Notes under the pieces: model-generated
The model's database searches: none
The model's input: only the letters and a program-made list of their open reading frames with translations
Told to the model about the DNA's origin: nothing
Made by a program: the position numbers and the translations under genes
Shown: positions 44,464-53,095 of the stretch, piece by piece
How positions within the stretch are numbered: the stretch's first letter is position 1
How the letters are laid out: every line of letters begins with the position of its first letter
Origin: Spirochaetae bacterium HGW-Spirochaetae-2
Lineage (GTDB): Bacteria; Spirochaetota; Spirochaetia; Sphaerochaetales; Sphaerochaetaceae
Length of the DNA stretch: 64,000 bases
Reading direction: 5' to 3'
Assembly (NCBI GenBank): GCA_002839355.1
Contig: PGXW01000018.1
Span: 1-64,000, forward strand

Positions 44464-45949
44464 AAAGTTACTTCCTAGGCATAGACAACGGAGGAACGGT
44501 GAGCAAGGCCGCTATCTTCGATGAAACAGGGATGCAGATCGCCCAGGCATCATCCAGTGTTCGCATGCTGACGCCGAAGGCGGGTCATACCGAACGCGAT
44601 ATGGATGAGCTGTGGCACGTGACAGCCTCGGTGATCCGCAACGCTGTGGGAAAAAGCGGGATACAGGCAGAACGGATCAAGGGTGTTGCCTGTACCGGAC
44701 ACGGCAAGGGACTCTACCTGTGGGGCAAGGACGGCAAACCGTGCGGCAACGGCATCATCTCGACCGATACCCGGGCGTGGGAGTATCCGGTGAAATGGGC
44801 CATGGACGGAACCGCGGACAAGGTGTTCGCCAAGACATTCCAGAGCATCCTATGGACCATGAACCCAAGCGCCTGGAGCAGGTCCAATGGATATTCGAAG
44901 TGAAGGACTACATCCGTTTCCGGCTGACCGGAACCGCAGCGGCCGAGATCACCGACTATTCGGGGAGCAATCTGCTCAATTGCGCGACCAAGACATTCGA
45001 CAAGGACCTGCTCGATGATTTCAACCTCGGGCACCTGTCCCATGCCTTGCCTCCCCTGGTCACATCTTCACAAATGTGTGGAACCATTTCGAAACAGGCC
45101 GCCGCGGACACGGGTTTGGCCGAGGGAACTCCTGTTGCTGGTGGCATGTTCGATATCGACGCCTGCGCCGTCGCCATGGATATCACCAACGAGGACCATG
45201 TGGCGGTGATCGCCGGCACCTGGAGCATCAACGAATACATCAGTAAACGGCCGGTACTCGACCGCAGCGTCATGATGAACTCCCTATACTGCATGGACGA
45301 CTATTACCTGATCGAAGAGAGTTCTCCGACTTCGGCGAGCAACCATGCATGGTTTGTCGATACCTTCCTCGCCGAGGAACGTGCAGAGGCCAAGCGTTTG
45401 GGGAAACATCCCTATGCCTATTGCGACGAATTGGCCGCAAGCATACCACCGGACGGACAACGGATCGTATTCCTCCCCTACCTCTACGGTTCCAACTACA
45501 ACGCCCAAGCCAAAGCTTCCCTGCTGGGTATGGATAGCCACCATACCCGAGCGCACATGGTCCGGGCAGTCTTGGAAGGAATCGCATTCGGCCACAAGGT
45601 ACACCTGAACCGCCTGTTGGCGAACCGCGAAAGCACCGCATCGATCCGTCTTGCAGGAGGGGTGACAGCTTCGGAGCTATGGACCCGGATATTCTGCGAT
45701 GTCTTCGAATTGCCGGTGCAGACGATCGATACGTCGGAATTGGGAGCCTTGGGTTGCGCCATGGCCGCAGCCGTGGCCAGCGGAATCTACAAGGACCTGC
45801 CCGAAGCTGCCGCCCACATGGTGCATGTCGGCGAGACACACCAACCCGACCTGGCAAACAGCGCGATATACCGCGACAAGTTCGCACTGTACGAATCGGT
45901 CGGTGCGGCATTGGAACCAACCTGGAAAGACTTCAACGAGAAAACCTGA
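44460..45949 (+). pseudogene. lyxK: L-xylulose kinase (LyxK-like) FGGY kinase, frame-disrupted
   Basis: The first frame begins MKSYFLGIDNGGTVSKAAIF and shows VACTGHGKGLYLWGKDGKP and STDTRAWEY, a close match to LyxK, then stops at 44903. The rest continues in another frame from about 44865 (HEPKRLEQVQWIFEVKDYIR, then TGLAEGTPVAGGMFDIDACA, GTWSINEY, LAGGVTASELWTRIF) to 45949. At the join, family members have a segment like PVALLxWL that is missing here, so about 30-40 bases plus the frame seem to be lost near 44855-44868. As read, the kinase is broken. If intact it would make L-xylulose-5-phosphate for UlaE. Confidence 0.75.
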
Positions 45950-45962
45950 AAGAGAGGATAGT

Positions 45963-46988
45963 ATGGCAGAGAAGAAGCACTTGATTATCGCAGATCCATT
46001 TCCACAAACATTGGAGAGGATATTCACGAAAGAGACCTTCGAGCGGCTGGAACGCATGGCCAGGGTGGTCTCCAGCGATTCGGACCATATGGATCCGGCG
46101 CAGTTCGACGCCCTGCTTCCCGAAGCGGTCGCCGTGATCGGCCAGAGCCCCATGCCAAAGGAGCGGTTGGACAAGGCCCCGAATCTACGGGTGATTTTCA
46201 ACGTGGAGGGCAACTTCTACCAGAACATCGATTACACCGAGTGTTTCAAGCGCAATATCCGCGTCCTCAACTGTGGAGCGGTGTATGCCAGGCCGGTTGC
46301 GGAAATGGCCCTTGGCATGGCCATAGACCTTGCGCGGGGAATTACCTGGGAGCACATGCGCTTCCGTGAGGGAACCGAGCGCTATGTCTTGGAGGGAAAC
46401 AGGGAAGCCCGCTTGCTCACCGGATCCACAGTCGGCTTGATAGGCTTCGGTCTGCTCGGCCGCAGTTTGCGCCCCCTGCTCGCTCCATTCGGATGCACGG
46501 TGAAGGTCTACGATCCGTGGCTCCCCGAGAGTGTGGTGCGCGAGCATGATTGTATTCCGGCTTCGCTTGACGAAGTCCTCTCCAGCTGTCCGTTCATCTT
46601 CATCCTCGCCGGGGTGACCAACGAGAACAAGGGCTTCTTGGGGAAACGGGAATTCGACATGATCCTACCTGGAGCCAATGTCATGCTCATGAGCCGTGCG
46701 GCGATCGTCGATTTCGACGAATTCACCGACCAGGTTGCCAGAGGCCGTTTCAAGGCGGCGACCGACGTGTTCCCGACCGAACCGTGCGACAAAACCCATC
46801 GCATACGTTCAGTGGGCAATGTCATTCTCTCACCCCACCGGGCCGGAGGCATACCACAAGCATTCCACATGATCGGCGACATGCTGGTCGACGATTTCGA
46901 GCTTATCATGCGCAATCTCGCCCCGGTGAGGATGCAACCTGCCCAACCCGAGATTGTCTCTCGTTTGGCGAGCAAGCCGGTGAAGTGA
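45963..46988 (+). CDS. D-2-hydroxyacid dehydrogenase family protein
   Basis: A 341-residue NAD-dependent enzyme. The nucleotide fold is VGLIGFGLLGRSLRPLLAPFG. Catalytic blocks differ a little from SerA: VMLMSRAAIVDFDEF (Arg), ATDVFPTEPCD (Glu) and ILSPHRAGGIPQAF (His). The N-terminal half has VIFNVEGNFYQNIDYTECFK in place of the usual KxGxGxDN block. It is third in the rightward operon after the M24-fold protein and the kinase. A hydroxy or sugar acid is a likely substrate. Confidence 0.82.
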   Translation: MAEKKHLIIADPFPQTLERIFTKETFERLERMARVVSSDSDHMDPAQFDALLPEAVAVIGQSPMPKERLDKAPNLRVIFNVEGNFYQNIDYTECFKRNIRVLNCGAVYARPVAEMALGMAIDLARGITWEHMRFREGTERYVLEGNREARLLTGSTVGLIGFGLLGRSLRPLLAPFGCTVKVYDPWLPESVVREHDCIPASLDEVLSSCPFIFILAGVTNENKGFLGKREFDMILPGANVMLMSRAAIVDFDEFTDQVARGRFKAATDVFPTEPCDKTHRIRSVGNVILSPHRAGGIPQAFHMIGDMLVDDFELIMRNLAPVRMQPAQPEIVSRLASKPVK

Positions 46989-47005
46989 CAGGGAAAGAAG
47001 TCGAA

Positions 47006-48508
47006 CTAAGTCAGGAGCACCTTTTCCACCAGTTCGCCATATCGCTTCTGGAGCGTCTCGTAGTGGCTTGTGTGCGCGGGATTCGGCACGAAGTTGCGAT
47101 CGGTTCCTGAAAATGCCGCAACGGCCTCATCGACCGATGCGTATACTCCACTGGCTATTCCAGCCACAATTGCGGCTCCCGCCGTTCCCGATTCTCGGTA
47201 GCGTGCCCTGCGGACCGGCCGCTGGAGCATGTCTGCCTTGATCTGCAACCAAAGGTCCGAGCGGCTGCCACCACCGGTCGCCAGGATATCGTTTATCCGC
47301 ATACCATGCTTCTGGAGCTTCTCGAACGCCTGCAGGAAGAACATCGTCTCCCCCTCCAACAGGGCCCGGTAGAGTTCGCCCCGACCTGTGGTCGCCCCGA
47401 TACCACTGAACAGGCCATTGCCGGAAGGAAGGAACAATGGTGCACCGGACGGCTCCACGAACGGCAGGAATATGGTATCGGTCGGGGATGCCGGGGCTTC
47501 CAAGGTCAGTAGATCGAGAATCTGTTTCTCATTCAAGCCACGGGCGAACAGTTCCGTCGCGAACGCCTTCAGGAACCACGTTTGCAACGCACCGGCCTGG
47601 TTGTGGATGAATGCCACATATTTCCCTGGCACCACATGGTGCTCGATCCCCAGATTCAACGACAGCATGGTACCCGGGTCGGGAATACCATCGAATATGA
47701 TCGTGGTGCACTCGACGGTCCCTATTCCGGTAACCGAGTCCCCACCTTTCACGGCTCCCGCACCCAACGCATTCAAGCATTGGTCATGCCCACCTACTAT
47801 GACCCGGACATCTGCTGGCAAGCCGAGTCGACGGGCCATTTCGGGCAGGATCGGTCCCATATCGGTCGCCGGCGGCACCACCTCCGCCAAGATACGTCCA
47901 TCCACACCCCCTGCCTCCAGCAGTCGGTCGGACCATTGCTCTTTCCACAGGTCGAACAAGAGCGTCCGGTTGGCATGGCAATAGTTTGTCGCTGCGCTCC
48001 CTGACAGCCGGTACACCAGGAAGTCTGCCCACGAGAGGACTTTCCAGATGCGCTCGTGCACCTGCGGAGCATCCTCTTGGTACCATACCAACTTCGGGTA
48101 CGTATAACTGTAACCGAGAATATTGGCATTTATGGTGTAGAAGTCCTCGGTGCCCAGTGCCTCGAGTCGTGAGATAGCATCCTTGCGCCGTTGGTCGTGA
48201 CTGAAGATGCTGGGGCCGAGAATATTCCCGTGCCGATCCAGGGGAACCATGGCTTCGCCGAAGGATCCGACGGAGATCGCTTGGATCGGGTCGTTCACAT
48301 ATATGGAATCCCACCTGTTCCTGTCGGCGGCTTCGCGAATCGCAGTGTATAGTGCCCGTTCAACGGCATGGCAATCGAGCTCGAAACGTCCATGTTCCGC
48401 ACGGGTGACTTCATACGCCGCTTCTGTCGAGGTTACAAGGTGTCCTTGCACCGTATAGACCGCGGCCTTGCACCTGGAGGAGCCGATATCGATTCCCATC
48501 AAACTCAT
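47006..48508 (-). CDS. FGGY-family carbohydrate kinase
   Basis: A 500-residue sugar kinase. The phosphate loop is MGIDIGSSRCKAAVYTV, then SVGSFGEAMVPLD, and the substrate region GPSIFSHDQRRK. The second half has VIVGGHDQCLNALGAG, SVTGIGTVECTTI and ILATGGGSRSDLWLQIKADM. It is last in the leftward mglBAC operon, four bases after the aldolase gene. It should phosphorylate the ketose made by the upstream isomerase, giving a ketose-1-phosphate or similar for the class II aldolase. Confidence 0.85.
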   Translation of the reverse strand: MSLMGIDIGSSRCKAAVYTVQGHLVTSTEAAYEVTRAEHGRFELDCHAVERALYTAIREAADRNRWDSIYVNDPIQAISVGSFGEAMVPLDRHGNILGPSIFSHDQRRKDAISRLEALGTEDFYTINANILGYSYTYPKLVWYQEDAPQVHERIWKVLSWADFLVYRLSGSAATNYCHANRTLLFDLWKEQWSDRLLEAGGVDGRILAEVVPPATDMGPILPEMARRLGLPADVRVIVGGHDQCLNALGAGAVKGGDSVTGIGTVECTTIIFDGIPDPGTMLSLNLGIEHHVVPGKYVAFIHNQAGALQTWFLKAFATELFARGLNEKQILDLLTLEAPASPTDTIFLPFVEPSGAPLFLPSGNGLFSGIGATTGRGELYRALLEGETMFFLQAFEKLQKHGMRINDILATGGGSRSDLWLQIKADMLQRPVRRARYRESGTAGAAIVAGIASGVYASVDEAVAAFSGTDRNFVPNPAHTSHYETLQKRYGELVEKVLLT

Positions 48509-48512
48509 GCGA

Positions 48513-49409
48513 TCAACCCAAGAGGTTCGTTGCGCTGTCGGCAATCCGCAACTCGTCGACGATTTCCACTACCCGTTTGCGCACCGCCTCCTGGGCATGT
48601 TCGACCGACTCCGAAAGGTTCGCCTCGTAGACCTGCCTGATGTCTGTTCCGATATTCAATTTGGCAATCCCGTGCCGGAACGATTCGTGCAGGTACGAAA
48701 GTGCGATCCCAGAACCTCCATGCAAAACCAAAGGAACCCCCAACGCCTCATCCAACTCGGTCAATCGACCGATATGCACCCTGGCAGTCACCTTCCGCTT
48801 ATCCCGAGCCGAGGGACTGATAGCCCCATGTACCGATCCGACCGCCACACTGAGCCAATCGACGCCTGTCCTTTTGACAAACTCCTTGGCCTCCTGCACG
48901 TCAGTGAACCCCTTGCCGGTTGCGAAAAGCTCCTCATAACTTGGCATCGGACCATCCTCATGCCCGAGTACCGCCCCCAGTTCGGCTTCAACCGGAACTC
49001 CCTTCGCGTGGGCGTACCGGACAACCTCCGAAACCGCAGCCATATTCTTCTGCAGGTCCAAACGGGAGCCGTCGATCATGACCGACTGGTACCCGACCTT
49101 GATAGCGGTCTTGATATCGTACATATAGTCGACCAGCAGGTGGTCCTCGTCGATCACCGGCACGTGGTCAAGGTGCAGCCGGGTTACCGAGGCATCACCC
49201 ACCCGTTCATATTCGGCGGCCACGGCCGCCACACTCTGGGCGGCGAACTTCATCCATTCCAATCGGGCGACCGCGATGAGCCCGAACGATCGGGTCTCCC
49301 GCAACGCAAGGACCACCGGTTCCATCATGGGCAGATGGGGAACGTTGAAGGCAGGGATGATGATGTGCTTTTCATAGGCCTTACGCATGATTCGTGCAAT
49401 GTCATTCAT
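48513..49409 (-). CDS. Class II (zinc) fructose/tagatose-bisphosphate aldolase family protein
   Basis: A 298-residue class II aldolase. The catalytic Asp and zinc His are in LHLDHVP (79-85). Further motifs are VMIDGS, VEAELGAVLGHEDG, the second zinc His in VAVGSVHGAI, the third in VLHGGSG, and the phosphate-binding KLNIGTD. The pattern matches fructose- or tagatose-bisphosphate aldolases. In this operon it likely cleaves the product of the FGGY kinase into dihydroxyacetone phosphate and an aldehyde. It lies between LacI and the kinase. Confidence 0.88.
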   Translation of the reverse strand: MNDIARIMRKAYEKHIIIPAFNVPHLPMMEPVVLALRETRSFGLIAVARLEWMKFAAQSVAAVAAEYERVGDASVTRLHLDHVPVIDEDHLLVDYMYDIKTAIKVGYQSVMIDGSRLDLQKNMAAVSEVVRYAHAKGVPVEAELGAVLGHEDGPMPSYEELFATGKGFTDVQEAKEFVKRTGVDWLSVAVGSVHGAISPSARDKRKVTARVHIGRLTELDEALGVPLVLHGGSGIALSYLHESFRHGIAKLNIGTDIRQVYEANLSESVEHAQEAVRKRVVEIVDELRIADSATNLLG

Positions 49410-49430
49410 TGGTTTCTCTCCTCGATGTCC

Positions 49431-50441
49431 TTACTTCTTATACGTATCCCGCACCACCAGGTGTGTTTCGATTTTCACCATATAGGGTGTGACCGGGTGT
49501 GTCGCAACCATCTGTTCGTGCAACATGTGTAGAATGCAGTGCGCCTCGTGCTTCTTGTCCGCACCGACAGATGTCAATCGGATGGGCAAATTGAGGTTCG
49601 ACAGGATATCGTCGACACCGACAACGGGAAGGTTGAGACCCAAGGTCTCCAGCGTTTCCAGTGCGGCCAGCGCGATGAAGTCGGAAAAGGCGAAAATTCC
49701 ATCGAACTGTACATGGGCTTCCAGAATCGGTTTGATACAACTGCAATGGTCGGTTTCCAAGATATCGGCTTCCACCACCAGTGCCGGGTCGTAGGGAATA
49801 CCATACGCCCTCAGACAGGCACAGTACCCGGTGAACCGGTCCACCGAGGATGAGATATGGGGAGGTCCGTTCAGAAATAGGATACGCCGCCCTCCCAGCG
49901 ACAGCAGGTGTTCGGTCGCCTGGTAACCGGATTGGACATCGTCCCACGCCACGGTAAAGAAATTCCTGAGGGGAAATCTCCGTGCAAAGATCACATAGGG
50001 AAGCGCATTGTCGGTAATAAGCTTGAAAATATCCTCACGGAGTTGTGTCGGGCAAATGATGATGCCGTCCACTTTACGGATGATGGCGGTCTTGACCGCT
50101 TCCAGTTCGATCTCGCCATCCTCGTCGGTATTCAGGATGATGGAGGTATATCCCTTGGCACGCAGCAGACCGTCCAGTTCCTTCAGTTGTGTGGAGAAGA
50201 ATGGGTTCGCGATATCGGGAATGATTATCGCGACCGTGTTGGTCTTTCCCGAGCGCATCGAGGCGGCGACCATGTCGGTCAGATACCCCATTTCATTCGC
50301 CTTTTCCCGGACGAGCTTCTTGGTCTGTTCGGAAATATCCTCACGATCCTTCAGTGCACGGCTGATGGTATTCACCGAAAATCCGGTTGCTTGGGCAATG
50401 TCTTTCAGAGTCACGCGTTTCGAGACTATGGAACTTGACAC
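49431..50441 (-). CDS. LacI-family transcriptional regulator of the mgl cluster
   Basis: A 336-residue LacI protein. The DNA-binding part is VTLKDIAQATGFSVNTISRA, with the hinge MVAASMRSGKT. The effector domain starts VAIIIPDIANPFFSTQLKEL, then FNGPPHISSSVDRF-like FLNGPPHIS and FAFSDFIALAALETL. It sits within the leftward operon between the isomerase and aldolase genes, and probably represses the operon through the site at 55890-55907. Confidence 0.9.
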   Translation of the reverse strand: MSSSIVSKRVTLKDIAQATGFSVNTISRALKDREDISEQTKKLVREKANEMGYLTDMVAASMRSGKTNTVAIIIPDIANPFFSTQLKELDGLLRAKGYTSIILNTDEDGEIELEAVKTAIIRKVDGIIICPTQLREDIFKLITDNALPYVIFARRFPLRNFFTVAWDDVQSGYQATEHLLSLGGRRILFLNGPPHISSSVDRFTGYCACLRAYGIPYDPALVVEADILETDHCSCIKPILEAHVQFDGIFAFSDFIALAALETLETLGLNLPVVGVDDILSNLNLPIRLTSVGADKKHEAHCILHMLHEQMVATHPVTPYMVKIETHLVVRDTYKK

Positions 50442-50492
50442 GAATTCATCTCCATCGATCTATATTCTGCACCTATGAAAGGTATCAATACC

Positions 50493-50547
50493 CCCAGGAC
50501 AAGCCCTGAACCTGGGAGGCTTTGCCTCCTTTGCCGCCCCAAGGGGC
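50493..50547. other. Cluster of three short hairpins downstream of the isomerase gene
   Basis: Three small inverted repeats follow one another: CCCAGG/CCTGGG (50493-50516), GGAGGC/GCCTCC (50515-50529) and GCCCC/GGGGC (50536-50547). With repeat copy B they fill the 190-base gap between the isomerase stop and the LacI start. They may limit transcription into the LacI-aldolase-kinase part of the operon. Confidence 0.55.
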
Positions 50548-50549
50548 GA

Positions 50550-50634
50550 GGTATGGATCCTTACGTTGCCTGCACTCGCTCGGGAAAGTGGACCATTGCA
50601 TGGTTCCCTCTCCTCTCGCTTCGTTTGGCAATTA
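50550..50634. repeat. Intergenic repeat, copy B
   Basis: Aligns with 14865-14948. The inner hairpin is GGACCAT-TGC-ATGGTTCC, with flanking GGGAA/TTCCC pairs. The element runs into the stop codon of the isomerase gene at 50632, as copy A runs into the stop of the dehydrogenase gene. Confidence 0.6.
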
Positions 50635-52035
50635 TGGCAATTCTACCACATCATAGCCTAGATATGTTGAGAAAGCTTCTTTCAGAATCTTTCCGACCGT
50701 GCCATACGTTACCGCGACATGGTGCCTGAATCCGTTTCGGCCGATCGCAACCAGCTTTTCCTGCAACTTATCGATTTTTACCACTCCGCATGTTCCGAAA
50801 TAATCGGATTCGATCTCGTCGGGCAACACATCTCCCACTCCAAGGTATGTCACGAACTTGCCGTTGTCGGTCTTGCTGCTGGCGAACGTGAAGGCCCCGG
50901 GTTTGAGCCGGCCAACCACCGGACCCCATCCGCAGTTGGGACCATAGCTCTTGGCGAACATGGGATGCTCCACCATCTTGCCCTTACCGGTGAGCATCTT
51001 GCTTGGAACTGGTCCACAATGGAACAGGATACAGGAATCGGGATCGTCTCCGGCGTTGTTGTTCCAATCCAACAACGTGGCAGGGGTATCCGAAGCCAAA
51101 TGGAGCGCAAACATCATGATCGCATTGCAGACGTCGACCTCGCATGCTACCGGGACACCCAAGTCCCCGAGCATACCGGCAAGAGCGCACGGTGTGCATC
51201 CGTACAGCACCTCCAACTCGTTCCAGCAGCGGATCGCCACCATGTCGAGATCGAGTTCCTCGATGTACCGGTCGATCACAATCCGCAACCGTGCCATCTT
51301 GACCAGCGACTCCTCGGGTGTATCGGAACAGTTGGTGAAGGAACGCAAGGCCGCGACCTGCTGGTGGACTTCGGGAGTATCGTCGGCTATCGCTTCGATA
51401 CGACCGAGCACCTCGCTCATATCGACTGTCTCGACGGTAATGCCGTACTTTTGCAACGCTCCCTCGTCATACCGGACTGTCTTGAAGGCACTGGTCCGTG
51501 CCCCCAACGCACCTACGGTACAACGACGCATCCCGTTGACCACGCGGCACACACCTCCGAACTCCTTCAACTGTTGGATGAACCGGGGATGGGAGGGGTG
51601 GATGACATGGGGGACGTCGATGGTGAAAGGAATACCATATTGCAAGAACACGTCCATGATGGATAGTTTTCCACAGAAGGCATCGCGCCGGTGGGCAGGA
51701 TCCATCTCCCCCGCCTTGTCGGGATACGCCTGTATCAAGATAGGCACCCGGGCGTCCTGACACGCAATGGCCGCTGCGGTCTCGTCTCCGAAATTCGGCA
51801 GGCAGACTACAACTCCATCGGGCTTTTCCCGAGCAATGAAGGCGGCGAACTTCTTGGCTTCATCCATGCTTTCCACAGCCCCGAACCTGGTCAGGGAGGA
51901 ATCCATGAGCACCGGTTCGAATCCAGCCCTTGCGATGGCATCGCCCATTTCTTTCCTTGCCTGGGCTACCACTTCGCCAGGAAAGAATCCCCTATTTCCA
52001 AAGAATACGGCGAAACGCAATTTCTTGTTCATCAT
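50632..52035 (-). CDS. L-fucose/L-arabinose isomerase family protein
   Basis: A 467-residue protein of the fucose isomerase-like family. The start is KLRFAVFFGNRGFFPGEVVA. Later landmarks are VVVCLPNFGDETAAA, IQAYPDKAGEM, AIRCWNELEVLYGCTPCALAGMLGD, CEVDVCNA, LDWNNNAGDDPDSCILFHCGPVP and the C-terminal RNGFRHHVAVTYGTVG. The Glu of CWNELE, the Asp of LDWNN and the His of GFRHH probably bind the metal, as in this fold. It converts an imported aldose to a ketose for the kinase at 47006. The sugar is not fixed by sequence. Confidence 0.82.
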   Translation of the reverse strand: MMNKKLRFAVFFGNRGFFPGEVVAQARKEMGDAIARAGFEPVLMDSSLTRFGAVESMDEAKKFAAFIAREKPDGVVVCLPNFGDETAAAIACQDARVPILIQAYPDKAGEMDPAHRRDAFCGKLSIMDVFLQYGIPFTIDVPHVIHPSHPRFIQQLKEFGGVCRVVNGMRRCTVGALGARTSAFKTVRYDEGALQKYGITVETVDMSEVLGRIEAIADDTPEVHQQVAALRSFTNCSDTPEESLVKMARLRIVIDRYIEELDLDMVAIRCWNELEVLYGCTPCALAGMLGDLGVPVACEVDVCNAIMMFALHLASDTPATLLDWNNNAGDDPDSCILFHCGPVPSKMLTGKGKMVEHPMFAKSYGPNCGWGPVVGRLKPGAFTFASSKTDNGKFVTYLGVGDVLPDEIESDYFGTCGVVKIDKLQEKLVAIGRNGFRHHVAVTYGTVGKILKEAFSTYLGYDVVELP

Positions 52036-52067
52036 GACACTCCCTTGTATAGGTCCATTGAGAAATT

Positions 52068-53084
52068 TTACTTCTTCACCAGGTATTTACGTACATCGAT
52101 AGCAACCGCGAGCACGATGATGAGCCCACGTATGATGTATTGCAAGTAGGCGTTGACGCCGAGGAAATACAATGAATAGTTGATGGCCTGCAGGATTACC
52201 GCACCAATGACGACACCTTGTATGGTACCCACACCACCAGTGAACGAGACTCCACCGATTACACAGGCGGATATCGCATCGAGCTCGTAGTTGATTCCCG
52301 TATTGGCTCCGACCGATTGGATCCGTGCCGCCTCAAGGAAGCTGGCTATGCCATAGAGTACGCCTGCAAGCAAATAGACGTACATGATCGTCTTGGTGAC
52401 ACTGACACCGGAAACTGCCGCCGCTTCGGTATTGCCACCAACGGCGAACATGTTTTTTCCAAGCCGGGTCTTGTTCCAGACTACCCACATGATTATCGAC
52501 AGAGCGGCAAAGTAGATGATCACATAGGGAATCCGCACCGTTCCGATCATCAGATTCCCCGCCGCCTTGTTCAGAAAATTGCGGTCGAAGGTCGACAATG
52601 CCTGGGCGGACCCTGACGGTTGGGACTCGATATAGATGCAGTTCGCACCGTAGGCGATCAACTGGGTCCCCAAGGTTATGATGAACGCGTGCATATGCAG
52701 CTTGGATACACCGAATCCATTGATAGCCGAAAGCAGCACACACACGGCGATTGCCGCGAGCAACGGCACTATCAACGGCAATTGCTCGGTCATGCCCGTG
52801 TAATAACGTGAAGCGTAGGTCACCGATTGGACCAGCGATGCGGTCACCGCGGCCGCCAATCCGAGCATCCGTCCTATGGACAGGTCGGTACCACCCAAGA
52901 CAATGATGCCGGCACATCCCAATGCAAGTATCCCCTTGGTGGACGCCTGTTTCATGATATTCAGGATGTTGTTTATCGCTATGAAATTGGGTTTGATGAT
53001 GCTGACGGTCACCAAGATCGCACCCAACAAGATATAGAGCGCGTAATTGAGTAAGAATTCGCCGATCTTTTTACTTTTTTCCAT
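52068..53084 (-). CDS. mglC: Galactose-type sugar ABC transporter permease
   Basis: A 338-residue permease of the MglC group with about ten membrane segments. It has IIVLGGTDLSIGRMLGLAAA, MHAFIITLGTQLIAYGANCIYI, GKNMFAVGGNTEAAAVSGVSV (ATPase-contact loop) and CVIGGVSFTGGVGTIQGVV. The pattern is MglC rather than RbsC. It is third in mglBAC. Confidence 0.9.
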   Translation of the reverse strand: MEKSKKIGEFLLNYALYILLGAILVTVSIIKPNFIAINNILNIMKQASTKGILALGCAGIIVLGGTDLSIGRMLGLAAAVTASLVQSVTYASRYYTGMTEQLPLIVPLLAAIAVCVLLSAINGFGVSKLHMHAFIITLGTQLIAYGANCIYIESQPSGSAQALSTFDRNFLNKAAGNLMIGTVRIPYVIIYFAALSIIMWVVWNKTRLGKNMFAVGGNTEAAAVSGVSVTKTIMYVYLLAGVLYGIASFLEAARIQSVGANTGINYELDAISACVIGGVSFTGGVGTIQGVVIGAVILQAINYSLYFLGVNAYLQYIIRGLIIVLAVAIDVRKYLVKK

Positions 53085-53095
53085 ATCCGTATTCC

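Noticed and set aside
50475-50729. A short rightward open frame of 84 codons
   Set aside because: It covers the hairpin cluster, repeat copy B and the end of the isomerase gene, and its translation has no plausible domain.
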